A stretch of 44,064 nucleotides of DNA from Thaumarchaeota archaeon 13_1_40CM_4_38_7 (GTDB taxonomy: Archaea; Thermoproteota; Nitrososphaeria; Nitrososphaerales; Nitrosopumilaceae), in the NCBI GenBank assembly GCA_001917995.1, contig MNFB01000057.1, forward strand, positions 1 through 44,064. Reading direction: 5' to 3'. The notes under the pieces are model-generated. The model was not told the DNA's origin. It made no database searches and saw only the letters and a program-made list of their open reading frames with translations. The first letter of the stretch is position 1. Each line of letters starts with the position of its first letter. Made by a program: the position numbers and the translations under genes. Shown here in pieces: positions 1 through 9,274 of this stretch.

Positions 1-82
1 TTATTATCGTGGGTTTTGTCCCATAGAACATAATCAGTACAGCAGCAAGTTTGTTCTTTGAATTATTCTGAGCTTCTGGCAT
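1..82 (-). CDS. Possible 5' end of a small protein running off the left edge (MPEAQNNSKNKLAAVLIMFYGTKPTII...)
   Basis: My reverse-strand translation: ATG at 82, open to the window edge, hydrophobic segment. Truncated, so weak. Confidence 0.3.
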   Translation of the reverse strand, partial: MPEAQNNSKNKLAAVLIMFYGTKPTII

Positions 83-377
83 AACGGGGTTAGTTAGAAC
101 GTCCTTAATTTTTTTGATAGCCAATGATGTGTCAGATAATCAATTTGTTTTGTGTAATTTAATTTCTTCAGTTACTTTTGAATTGCTAAAAATTTAGGAA
201 TGGGCTATTTTGTCAGTGAATTAATTCTGTGAATACACTAGTTTCGGTAGAACAGATAATGACGTGTTGACTAGTGACATCTTAGTTGTAACATAGAGCC
301 ACTTTTGGTGTCTGTGTAACCCTATTGTCAAGTTGCATATAGGGGGTTTTATAATCAAGTAATCTAGAAAATCTTCT

Positions 378-1133
378 ATGACAATCACATATGAGCTAAA
401 TCCACCAAAAGTAATTCAGGATACGGTACTGTCCCATGAGGAACTACAGAACTCTGTGAACAAACTAAAAGCCAAGGCCTTTGAGGTCAGTAATGTTTGC
501 AATAGTATTCATGTAACTGATTCCGTACTTGGTATACCCAGAATTTCTCCAATCACAATAGGAGTTTTTATCCGCAATTCTAATGACAAAATAGAGCTTT
601 CTGCTAGTGTACGTGTACGAGATAGAAACCTCACTTCTCTAACTCAAACAATTTGTGATGCCATATTACTTGATCTAAATGCTGTTCTTATTCTTAAGGG
701 CGATCCACCTCCGGCAGGACCAAAAGATTCCAAGCTTGTGCCAAGTGAGGTTGTTAAACAGTTCAACGAACAAGGTTTTGGAAAAAAAATTGATCTTTTT
801 CTTTCATTACCTAGCAATCCAAACTTTGAAAAAATACACAAAAAAATTGAAGCACAGCCGAAAGGATTTGTTACCCAAGTTATCAGCTCACAGGATCAGA
901 TTACAAAAATAGTGGATAAATTAAAACCTCAGGGATTTAAAATAATTCCTTGCATACTTTTACCCTCGGAAAAAAATTTGCAATCTGCAAAGAGACTAAA
1001 TTTTGACTGGTCGAATTACAGTAATGATGTTGTTGGTTTCATAAAAGAAGCTCACAAAATTTCAGGCAATGTACTAATAAGCTCTCCAAATGATTTTAAG
1101 AGGGCTCTTGAGGTACTAAAGAAGTTAACTTGA
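378..1133 (+). CDS. Methylenetetrahydrofolate reductase-like protein
   Basis: ORF 251 aa with MTHFR-like segments (AILLDLNAVLILKGDPP; GFVTQVISS); directly upstream of MetE-type genes. Confidence 0.65.
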   Translation: MTITYELNPPKVIQDTVLSHEELQNSVNKLKAKAFEVSNVCNSIHVTDSVLGIPRISPITIGVFIRNSNDKIELSASVRVRDRNLTSLTQTICDAILLDLNAVLILKGDPPPAGPKDSKLVPSEVVKQFNEQGFGKKIDLFLSLPSNPNFEKIHKKIEAQPKGFVTQVISSQDQITKIVDKLKPQGFKIIPCILLPSEKNLQSAKRLNFDWSNYSNDVVGFIKEAHKISGNVLISSPNDFKRALEVLKKLT

Positions 1134-2053
1134 TATCATCTTATGCTGTGGGAATTTATCCACGATCTGAAGAGCTTATCGAAGCCACCCGTAAAATCGC
1201 AAAAAATCTTCCTTCGTTGTATTTGAAAGAAAAAAAGGAGTATATAGCAATACAAAAAAAGGCAAAGCTTGGTTATGTTTGCGATCCACTTTTAGATTGG
1301 GATGACATGTTCAGACCGTTTTCAAAGTTAAAGTCAGTTAATCTTGAAGCACTTAATCGAATCTATGAGACAAACACATTCTATAGAAGACTTTCCTTTG
1401 ATGGTCCCTTAAATGACGTTGGGAACATAATAAAATCTAACTTGGTAGTTTCCCTATTGCCAAAAAATAGGGCAGTATGTGTTCCTGATCCTTATACATT
1501 TGCGGATGTACATTTTAGCCGAAAATACAAAAAAAATGAATTTCCCAAAGCAATAGCAAAAATGCTTCGCAAGGAAATAAATAACTTGGTAAGATCTGGT
1601 TTTCAATTAATACAGCTTGTTGCCCCATCAATTGCGTATAATCCAAAAGTTGATTTTGGACTACTACATGAAGCATTAAATATTATTACTCGTGGTCTTA
1701 AAGCAAAGACAATTCTTCATCTTTACTTTGGCGATGTTTCAGATAAAATTGAAAGTCTTTTGGAATTACCTGTTTCTGGTCTTGGTTTTGATACCACATC
1801 CACATCAATATCCTCAATTAAAAAACATAGCTTTGCAGGAAAATTGCTTGCAGTAGGTTTGATCAACTCGTATAACACAAAGTTGGAAGATAAAGAAGAA
1901 AGCATTTCTAAATTAAATAGTGTCATATCAACTACAAAGCCTGATGAAACGTTTGTCACAACAAACTTTGATCTTCAATATTTACCAAAAGATTTTGCAG
2001 TTAGAAAGATATTGAGGCTTGGAGCTATTGCAAGAGGAGTTAAAAGTGAGTAA
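1130..2053 (+). CDS. MetE-like TIM-barrel protein lacking Zn ligands (non-catalytic MetE half)
   Basis: ORF 307 aa, TTG start in a TTGA overlap with the upstream stop; aligns by eye with the downstream MetE (PDPYTFADVHF vs TGAYTLADWSY). Confidence 0.65.
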   Translation: MISSYAVGIYPRSEELIEATRKIAKNLPSLYLKEKKEYIAIQKKAKLGYVCDPLLDWDDMFRPFSKLKSVNLEALNRIYETNTFYRRLSFDGPLNDVGNIIKSNLVVSLLPKNRAVCVPDPYTFADVHFSRKYKKNEFPKAIAKMLRKEINNLVRSGFQLIQLVAPSIAYNPKVDFGLLHEALNIITRGLKAKTILHLYFGDVSDKIESLLELPVSGLGFDTTSTSISSIKKHSFAGKLLAVGLINSYNTKLEDKEESISKLNSVISTTKPDETFVTTNFDLQYLPKDFAVRKILRLGAIARGVKSE

Positions 2054-3059
2054 ATATTTCCCGACTCAAGAGATAGGTAGCCTGAAAAAACCTTCATGGC
2101 TTTTGAATGTGGTAAAAAATCCTGATGTATCAAAGAAGGATAAGGTAAAGGCTAGAAATGAAGCTGCCTTGTTAAATATTAAAACGCTTGAGGATATTGG
2201 TCTTGACATAGTTTATGATGGAGAGGTGAGGCGAGTTGAGATGTACGAAGAACCAGTTAGATATGTAAAGGGGTTTGAGTTTGCAGGACGTGTTAGATCA
2301 TGGGACAACAAATACTATAACAAGGCAAGAGTTACAGGACAGATTGGTTACAAAGAAAATTTTCATGAGGAAGAATTCGAATTTATCAAAGAAAATGCAA
2401 AACGTGATATCAAAGTACCAGTGACTGGAGCTTACACTCTGGCAGATTGGTCTTATAATGAATATTACAAATCAAAGGGAGATTTAGTCATGGCATTAGC
2501 AAAAAAAGTTGTTAGACCTCTTGTACAAGATCTCGTTAAGCAAGGTGCAAAAATTATTCAAATAGATGAACCTGCAGCAACTACTCATCCATCTGAGATG
2601 GAAATCTTCCGAGAATCAATAAACGAATCTGTCAAGGGAGTAAATTCAAAAATTGTTGTACATGCATGTTTTTCAGGAAATGATTATGAAGCCTTGGCAC
2701 CACAGATGCCAGAGATAAGAGCCCAACAGTATACACTAGAATTTGCAAACCGAGACACGTGGAATTTGGGAGTAAATGACAAAGAACGAAAGGGGTATCA
2801 CGTCCTCAAGTTATTCAAAGAGTATGGATTCAAAGGTGAGATTGGCATAGGTGTAACCGATGTTCATGTTGACAAAATTGAAACACCACAACTTATTCGT
2901 GATAGAATAATCTATTCTTCCAAGGCTTTGGGGGATCCCTCTAAAATTTATGTAAATCCAGATTGTGGTCTTAGAACTAGAACGAGAAGTGTTGCCTTTG
3001 AAAAATTAAAAGCCATGGTTGAAGGTGCAAAGATGGCAAGAGTTGCAATCAGCACCTAG
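2046..3059 (+). CDS. metE: Cobalamin-independent methionine synthase, catalytic (C-terminal/core MetE) domain
   Basis: GTG start at 2046 (VSKYFPTQEIGSLKKPSWL); Zn-ligand motifs HACFSGN and NPDCGLRTR; QIDEPA motif. Confidence 0.85.
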   Translation: MSKYFPTQEIGSLKKPSWLLNVVKNPDVSKKDKVKARNEAALLNIKTLEDIGLDIVYDGEVRRVEMYEEPVRYVKGFEFAGRVRSWDNKYYNKARVTGQIGYKENFHEEEFEFIKENAKRDIKVPVTGAYTLADWSYNEYYKSKGDLVMALAKKVVRPLVQDLVKQGAKIIQIDEPAATTHPSEMEIFRESINESVKGVNSKIVVHACFSGNDYEALAPQMPEIRAQQYTLEFANRDTWNLGVNDKERKGYHVLKLFKEYGFKGEIGIGVTDVHVDKIETPQLIRDRIIYSSKALGDPSKIYVNPDCGLRTRTRSVAFEKLKAMVEGAKMARVAIST

Positions 3060-3096
3060 ATTAAAATTGAAGATTAGAGCTTTTTGTTGTTATCAG

Positions 3097-4143
3097 ATGA
3101 ATTTATTGGTAGTACCGGTTTGCACAATTTTGTTTGTATTAACTTTATTTTCATTTCATCTTGCCTCTGCTGAGGTGTGGATCCCAAACAACGAGTTTGG
3201 TGGATATTACGACTCAAATGGCACATACACGGTAATAGGAGCTGTAAAAAATTCTGAGGATAAAGCAATAGTTCCCACGATTGTCTTTCACGTTAAGGAT
3301 GACAATAGAACTATCTCTAAATCTTTTACCCTTTCAACCGTAGATGCAGCAAAAGATATTCCATTTAAAATTAAACTACTAGAAGTTCAAGGTAAAGGTG
3401 TAATCCTTGAGAAACCCGAGGTTACTTTTGTTGTTGCAAGTCATAATGCTATAAACGTAGATGTAGTTTATGGTAAAACTCTTGTAAAACATCCGGATGG
3501 ACATACGTCTGGTTTTATTTTCAACAACGGTACCACTACCGTCTATGGTGTAAAAGTATACGCTGTAATCTATGGCAGAGATGGCAAGTTCCTAGATGTT
3601 GGCAAGAGTGTTGAAATCATTGATAAGATGGAACCTGGTGAAAAATTTGCATTTTCAATGTATCCTGACCCCACTCTTGCGTCTAAAGTTAGCTATTACA
3701 GCTGTTTTGATTTAGGTGCTGACCCAACCCAAACTGTTGCCGTAGAGAGAGACGGGAACAAGTACTATTTCACTTATTTGTCTTCAGGTTACGTTACTGA
3801 TGCAAAATTTGATGATTTTCAGCAAAAGATTATCCTTACTGCAAGAAACCCATTTCCTGATACTCAATTTGTAAATTTCATGTTTCCAGAAGAGTCAGGT
3901 GATCAAAAGTTTTCAGTAATCTCAAATGGTGCTGCGATTGATTTCTTACAAAGTAAAGACCCTGATGGTTATTGGCACGTGGCCTTCAATCTACTACCCA
4001 AATCCACTTCTTATGTCTCAATAAGTGGTTTTGAAGAGCATCCGTTACTACCTGTGGGCAATTACAGAAACTATCTTTTAATAATAATACCAATTGCTGC
4101 AGCTGTAATAAGTGTCATTATTTGGAAAAAGAAATCAGGTTAA
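3097..4143 (+). CDS. Secreted/membrane-anchored protein with an N-terminal signal and a C-terminal TM helix
   Basis: MNLLVVPVCTILFVLTLFSFHLASA signal; beta-rich body; C-terminal LLIIIPIAAAVISVIIWKKKSG. Start at 3097 is preferred over 3019, which overlaps metE. Confidence 0.6.
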   Translation: MNLLVVPVCTILFVLTLFSFHLASAEVWIPNNEFGGYYDSNGTYTVIGAVKNSEDKAIVPTIVFHVKDDNRTISKSFTLSTVDAAKDIPFKIKLLEVQGKGVILEKPEVTFVVASHNAINVDVVYGKTLVKHPDGHTSGFIFNNGTTTVYGVKVYAVIYGRDGKFLDVGKSVEIIDKMEPGEKFAFSMYPDPTLASKVSYYSCFDLGADPTQTVAVERDGNKYYFTYLSSGYVTDAKFDDFQQKIILTARNPFPDTQFVNFMFPEESGDQKFSVISNGAAIDFLQSKDPDGYWHVAFNLLPKSTSYVSISGFEEHPLLPVGNYRNYLLIIIPIAAAVISVIIWKKKSG

Positions 4144-5195
4144 GAAATTCTGGCGAGATTTTTTTCTTCTAAAACTTCGTTAAGTAGTTTCAAGTCAAAG
4201 ATATTGCTCAGATCAGGTTTCTTATCACCCAAAAATCCTAGATCATAAGCATCATCAGCAGATTTGTAAAGTGAGCTTTTCACCGGATCGTATGTTACCT
4301 CCATTCGTGAAAAGGCTTCTTGGAGTTCCTCTACTGGAATTGTCTTGCCCGTTAATTTTTCATTCTGTTCATTGAAAATTCTGATTGCTTCTTCTCGGTT
4401 ATTGCTTATCCAGATAGTTTCGTCTACATGAGCCTCAAGTAGTTTCTTAATTACATCTGGATGATTCTCCAAGTAGTCCGTTCTTACCACAATTAGGGCA
4501 GTAACAAATTTTCCGCCAGGCCAGAGATCTCTTTCATCTAGAAAGATTTTGCCGTTTGCCTCTTTGACAAGTATTGCCCCCCATGGTTCTGGTACCCAAG
4601 CTCCATCAATGTCCTTTTTGACCATCATAGTAAGTATGTCAGGATTCTTGGCTGGTATCGCCTGAACATTACCACCATTCTCAGAAGTTTTGTATCCATT
4701 TTTTATCAGATAGGCTCTCAGAGCAACGTCTTGAGTATTGCCAAGTTGAGGTGACGCAAATTTTTTACCCGCAAAGTCTTGAGTTGTTTCTATACCTGAG
4801 TCATTTCGAATTACAAATACTGCCCCTCCGCTTGTCGCTCCTGCAATAATTCTTAGGTCTTGACCATCGGATTTTAGATAGCCGTTAATTGCTGGATTTG
4901 GGCCTACATAAGTCACGTCGATTCTATTTGCAAAAAGCGCTTCAATTGCAGACGGTCCAGCATTGAAAACTTGTGTTTCTATTTTTACATTTCCAAGATT
5001 CCTTTGAAAATCACCGTTTCCCAATCCAATAACTGCTTGTGCATGATTTATGTTAGGAAAATAACCAATCCTCAATGTATTAGCGGATGTCGCTACTTGA
5101 TGGGATGTTTGTAATCCCGAATTCTGCATTAATGACGACGCAATTACAATTGCAATAATTGTCCCCGCAATAGCAAATTTAGATTTTGGTGTCAA
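4140..5195 (-). CDS. NitT/TauT-family ABC transporter substrate-binding protein
   Basis: SsuA/TauA-like: LRIGYFPNINHAQAVIGLGNGDF, YVGPNPAINGY, GAWVPEPWGAIL; N-terminal signal anchor. Confidence 0.85.
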   Translation of the reverse strand: MTPKSKFAIAGTIIAIVIASSLMQNSGLQTSHQVATSANTLRIGYFPNINHAQAVIGLGNGDFQRNLGNVKIETQVFNAGPSAIEALFANRIDVTYVGPNPAINGYLKSDGQDLRIIAGATSGGAVFVIRNDSGIETTQDFAGKKFASPQLGNTQDVALRAYLIKNGYKTSENGGNVQAIPAKNPDILTMMVKKDIDGAWVPEPWGAILVKEANGKIFLDERDLWPGGKFVTALIVVRTDYLENHPDVIKKLLEAHVDETIWISNNREEAIRIFNEQNEKLTGKTIPVEELQEAFSRMEVTYDPVKSSLYKSADDAYDLGFLGDKKPDLSNIFDLKLLNEVLEEKNLARIS

Positions 5196-5208
5196 TATTC
5201 CATCTGCC

Positions 5209-6006
5209 CTAGCGATGAAGATCTAGTCCCCATTTTCGTCGCACTTTATCTTCCAGTTTGTACAACAAAAGTCTGTCAACCAATAGACCAATTGCAAAAA
5301 TTGTAATCATGCTAGCAATTACCTGACTCATATCAAGGAATTCTCTTCCAACAGATAGAATATGCCCCAGTCCTACAATTGACATTAATATTTCTGCACC
5401 TATGATTGCATGCCAAGCAAATGACCATGCCTGCCTTAGACCAATTATTAGGGATGGAGTTGCTGCCGGGATTGTAACGTATCTGAATAATAAAAATCCT
5501 CTTGCGCCCATGTTTCTTGCAGCATCAAGATAGATTGGAGGTATGTTTCTGATGCTACTGTATGTGGATATCATTATTGAGAATATTGAACTCATTATAA
5601 CAACAAACATGATTCCAAATTCGTTGAAGCCTATTAGTAGAATGGAAAATGGAACCCAAGCTATACTAGGAAAAGATAACAGCCCTGCTGAGAATGAATT
5701 CAATGTTTTACCAAAGCCCTTGAATTTTATCATAGTAAATCCAATGAGTATCCCAAGAGTGGCTGAAATTGTAAAGGCTCCAATCAGTCTTGCTAGAGTT
5801 ATGCCTATGCTTTGAGGCAATGACCCATTCCATATTATTTTGGCAAAATTTTCTGCTACCAGTATAGGCGAAGGTAGAGAAATCTTTGGCCAAATTCCAA
5901 GCATAAATATGATTTGCCACATACCAAGGAATGCTGCTACGAATAAAGCTGCATTTGCAGCATCATGAAGATTATGTGAGCCTTTGAATTGGGTATTTTC
6001 ATTCAT
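5209..6006 (-). CDS. ABC transporter permease (NitT/TauT type)
   Basis: Multi-TM protein; DAARNMGARGFLLFRYVTIPAATPSLIIGLRQAWSFAWHAIIGAE permease EAA-type motif. Confidence 0.88.
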   Translation of the reverse strand: MNENTQFKGSHNLHDAANAALFVAAFLGMWQIIFMLGIWPKISLPSPILVAENFAKIIWNGSLPQSIGITLARLIGAFTISATLGILIGFTMIKFKGFGKTLNSFSAGLLSFPSIAWVPFSILLIGFNEFGIMFVVIMSSIFSIMISTYSSIRNIPPIYLDAARNMGARGFLLFRYVTIPAATPSLIIGLRQAWSFAWHAIIGAEILMSIVGLGHILSVGREFLDMSQVIASMITIFAIGLLVDRLLLYKLEDKVRRKWGLDLHR

Positions 6007-6809
6007 TGTGTGTCATCCTTCGCATGTGGCATGACTTCACTTTTTAATTCTTCAACAATCTGATGATAATATTTCTGTAGATTTTCATCTTCTGCAAGTC
6101 GTGGTCTCCTATAATCAATTACGATCTCTTTTTTTATTTTGGCAGGTCTGTTTTTGAAAATTGCAACTTTATTTCCAAGTATAACAGATTCTGAAATATT
6201 ATGAGTTACAAATATGATGGTTTTCTTAGTTCTTTCCCAGATCAATTGCAATTCTACTAAAAGTAAGTCTCTTGTCTGTGAGTCGAGAGCTGCAAAAGGT
6301 TCATCCATTAACAAAACCTCTGGATCCATTGCCAGAGCTCTTGCAATTGCAACTCTTTGCTTCATTCCTGTCGATAGTTGATAGATGTAAGAGTCTGCAA
6401 ACTTGGTCAGTTGCATCATGTCAAGGTATCTATGTGATAGTTCCCGGCGTTCTTCTTTTGGAATACCAGCAATTTTTAGTCCAAATTCTACATTATCAAT
6501 TACCTTAAGCCACGGAAATAGAGCTCCTTCTTGAAAGACCATTATCCTATCAGGACCTGGAGTTGAAATTAGTTTTCCATTAAGCAGAATTTCACCTGAA
6601 TTAGGTTTTTCAAGTCCCGCTACAACATTTAAAAATGTAGATTTGCCACATCCAGAAGGACCAACAATGCATATGAAATCACCTTCTTCTACATTCAGAT
6701 TAATTCCATCTAATGCTACAACCGTCTTACCATTATGATCAAAATGTTTTACAATGTTTTTTGCTTGTAATTTAGTCAAAAGAGATAATCCCCTGTCTAC
6801 TATCGGCAA
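6003..6809 (-). CDS. ABC transporter ATP-binding protein (NitT/TauT type)
   Basis: Walker A GPSGCGKST, signature LSTGMKQRVAIARAL, Walker B VLLMDEPFAALD. Confidence 0.93.
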   Translation of the reverse strand: MPIVDRGLSLLTKLQAKNIVKHFDHNGKTVVALDGINLNVEEGDFICIVGPSGCGKSTFLNVVAGLEKPNSGEILLNGKLISTPGPDRIMVFQEGALFPWLKVIDNVEFGLKIAGIPKEERRELSHRYLDMMQLTKFADSYIYQLSTGMKQRVAIARALAMDPEVLLMDEPFAALDSQTRDLLLVELQLIWERTKKTIIFVTHNISESVILGNKVAIFKNRPAKIKKEIVIDYRRPRLAEDENLQKYYHQIVEELKSEVMPHAKDDTQ

Positions 6810-7019
6810 GATACGACACTAGAAATGCCATATCCCAAGCGATCAATTTCATATAACACTGTTATAATAATGCGGTTAAATAGTGTTCTAATTTTAGCTT
6901 AGACTAATTTAGTTTATCTCATTATTTTAAAAATAATTTTTTGCTTTTATGAGAAAATAAATTTAGAAATTGCTAAAGCATAAAAGATAAATGCGAAATT
7001 CTGATCACAGAAGACCTCG

Positions 7020-8207
7020 ATGAAAGGAAAAGCAGTTCTGGCCTTCTCTGGTGGACTGGACACATCAGTTGTTGTAAAATATCTTCAAGAAAAACACAAC
7101 CTCGATGTTGTTACAGTGACAATAGATGTTGGCCAAGGCGATGATCAAAAAAAGATTGCCGCAAAGGCAAAGAGTCTAGGAGTTATAAGACACTACAATT
7201 TAGATGCTAGGCAAGAATTTGTAAGAGATTTTATCTTCCCTTCTATTAAAGCAAATGCACTTTACCAGAAAAAATACTGTCTTGCAACAGCGCTAGCAAG
7301 GCCGCTTATTGCACAAAAGGTTGTAGAAATAGCAAAAAAGGAAAACGCGAAGGCGTTAGCTCATGGCTGTACTGGAAAAGGAAACGATCAAGTGAGGTTT
7401 GATGTCACAATGCGATCTAGATCTGGTCTTCCAATTATTGCTCCAATTCGGGATCTTAATCTTACACGTGATGTCGAATTAAAATTTGCAAAAAAACATG
7501 GTATCAAAATTGATACTGCGGCAAAGAGGTTTAGCATCGATCAAAATTTGTGGGGAAGGGCAATAGAAGGTGGAGAATTGGAAAATGCGTATGCTGAACC
7601 TCCAGAGGATGCGTTCATCTGGGTAAAAACAAAGGATCTACCTGAAAAACCGCAGTATTTGGAGATCAAGTTTAGCCAAGGAGTACCGGTATCAGCAGAC
7701 GGCAAAAATCTCAAGCCAATAGAACTTATCGAATATATCAACAAAAAGGCTGGAAATTGTGGTATTGGAATAGTAGACCACATAGAAGATAGAGTGGTAG
7801 GCATAAAATCACGAGAGGTCTATGAAACACCTGCGGCTACTTGCCTCATTGAGGCACATACCGATCTAGAAAAGATGACGCTTACAAAACATGAACTGAA
7901 ATTCAAGTCCATAGTTGATTCAGAATGGGCATGGTTAGCATATTCTGGACTCTGGCAAGATCCTCTGAAATCTGATTTAGATATGTTTATCAATGCGACG
8001 CAAAAGAGAGTTAGCGGAACTGTAAAGCTAAAAATGTTCAAAGGAAGTCTGCGAGTTGTTGGAAGGAAATCGAATTATTCGTTGTATAGGCATGACTTGG
8101 CAACATACGGATCTGGTTCTACTTTTGACCAAACTCTTGCAAAAGGATTCGTTGAATTATGGGGACTTCAATCAACAGAAGCTAATAAATTACTAAAAAA
8201 GAGGTGA
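7020..8207 (+). CDS. argG: Argininosuccinate synthase
   Basis: AFSGGLDTSVVVKYLQ ATP-pyrophosphatase motif; AHGCTGKGNDQVRFD; 395 aa. Confidence 0.96.
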   Translation: MKGKAVLAFSGGLDTSVVVKYLQEKHNLDVVTVTIDVGQGDDQKKIAAKAKSLGVIRHYNLDARQEFVRDFIFPSIKANALYQKKYCLATALARPLIAQKVVEIAKKENAKALAHGCTGKGNDQVRFDVTMRSRSGLPIIAPIRDLNLTRDVELKFAKKHGIKIDTAAKRFSIDQNLWGRAIEGGELENAYAEPPEDAFIWVKTKDLPEKPQYLEIKFSQGVPVSADGKNLKPIELIEYINKKAGNCGIGIVDHIEDRVVGIKSREVYETPAATCLIEAHTDLEKMTLTKHELKFKSIVDSEWAWLAYSGLWQDPLKSDLDMFINATQKRVSGTVKLKMFKGSLRVVGRKSNYSLYRHDLATYGSGSTFDQTLAKGFVELWGLQSTEANKLLKKR

Positions 8208-8218
8208 GAGATCAAAGA

Positions 8219-8386
8219 ATGAATTGCCCAGAATGTGACGCCAAAATAAAAATTCCAGACGACGCAAGTGTTGGAGAAATAATTTCTTGTCCTGATTGTG
8301 GGGCAGATTTTGAGATTGCTTCCAAAAACAGTGGCGTATGTGAATTAAAACATGCTGAAAAAGTAGGCGAAGATTGGGGAGAATAG
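8219..8386 (+). CDS. lysW: LysW amino-group carrier protein, copy 1 (C-terminus EDWGE)
   Basis: ATG at 8219: MNCPECDAKIKIPDDASVGEIISCPDCGADFEIASKNSGVCELKHAEKVGEDWGE; two CPxC motifs and the canonical EDWGE tail. Confidence 0.95.
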   Translation: MNCPECDAKIKIPDDASVGEIISCPDCGADFEIASKNSGVCELKHAEKVGEDWGE

Positions 8387-9244
8387 ATGCCGAAGGTTCG
8401 CATTGTGTTCGATAGAGTCCGCGTAGAGGAAAAAATGCTAGAGCAAAAAGCAATTGAGCTAGGACACGATACGAAAATGATTGATGCCAAGACAACCCAG
8501 ATTAACACAGAGAGTAAGAAAAATAATTTTGATTTTGGAGACGTAGTAATCGAAAGATGTGTTAGTTATTTTCGCGGTCTTCATTTTACAGCATGCCTTG
8601 AGTTTCTCGATGTTCCTGTAATCAACAAATTTGAAGTAGCTAATAATTGTGGAAATAAAATGCTGACTTCTCTGTTATTAAGAAAACATAATGTCCCTAC
8701 GCCAAAAACCTACTTTTCCTTTTCCTCAGATGCGGCGCTTGAGACGTTAGATAAAGAGGGATATCCGCTAGTTATCAAACCCATCACAGGTAGTTGGGGA
8801 AGGGGCGTTATGGCCTTAAAGGATAGAGATACTGCCGATGCAATAGTAGAAGTAAGAGAACTAAGTGATGGCCCTCTAGATAGGATATATTACTTGCAAG
8901 AAATGGTAAGGAGGCCTCCAAGAGATATTCGAGCTATAACTGTAGGGGAACAAGTGATTGCTGCCATGTATAGAACTTCAACTGACAGTTTTAAAACAAA
9001 CATAGCTCTTGGGGCAGAACCAATCGCCTGCGAAATCACCAAAGAGCTCGATGATGTTTGCGTCAAAGCATCCAAGGCTGTTGGCGGTGGAATTTTGGGA
9101 ATTGACGTCATGGAAGATGAAAAGCACGGGCTTGTTGTTCATGAAATAAACAACACAGTAGAATTTAAGGGGCTGGCAAAGGTTGCAAAACGAAATATTC
9201 CAAAAGAAATGATCGAGTATGCAATTGCTTCAGCTATAAGATAA
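8387..9244 (+). CDS. LysX/ArgX-family ATP-grasp ligase, copy 1 (likely glutamate-specific ArgX)
   Basis: ERCVSYFRGLH, KPITGSWGRGV, RPPRDIRAITVGE, VVHEINNTVEFKG; follows lysW1. Confidence 0.9.
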   Translation: MPKVRIVFDRVRVEEKMLEQKAIELGHDTKMIDAKTTQINTESKKNNFDFGDVVIERCVSYFRGLHFTACLEFLDVPVINKFEVANNCGNKMLTSLLLRKHNVPTPKTYFSFSSDAALETLDKEGYPLVIKPITGSWGRGVMALKDRDTADAIVEVRELSDGPLDRIYYLQEMVRRPPRDIRAITVGEQVIAAMYRTSTDSFKTNIALGAEPIACEITKELDDVCVKASKAVGGGILGIDVMEDEKHGLVVHEINNTVEFKGLAKVAKRNIPKEMIEYAIASAIR

Positions 9245-9274
9245 ATTATACTATGTTATGCTAGGAGTGTATCA

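Noticed and set aside
8193-8508. Overlapping 98- and 100-aa - strand ORFs
   Set aside because: Antisense to lysW1 and the start of the ligase gene.
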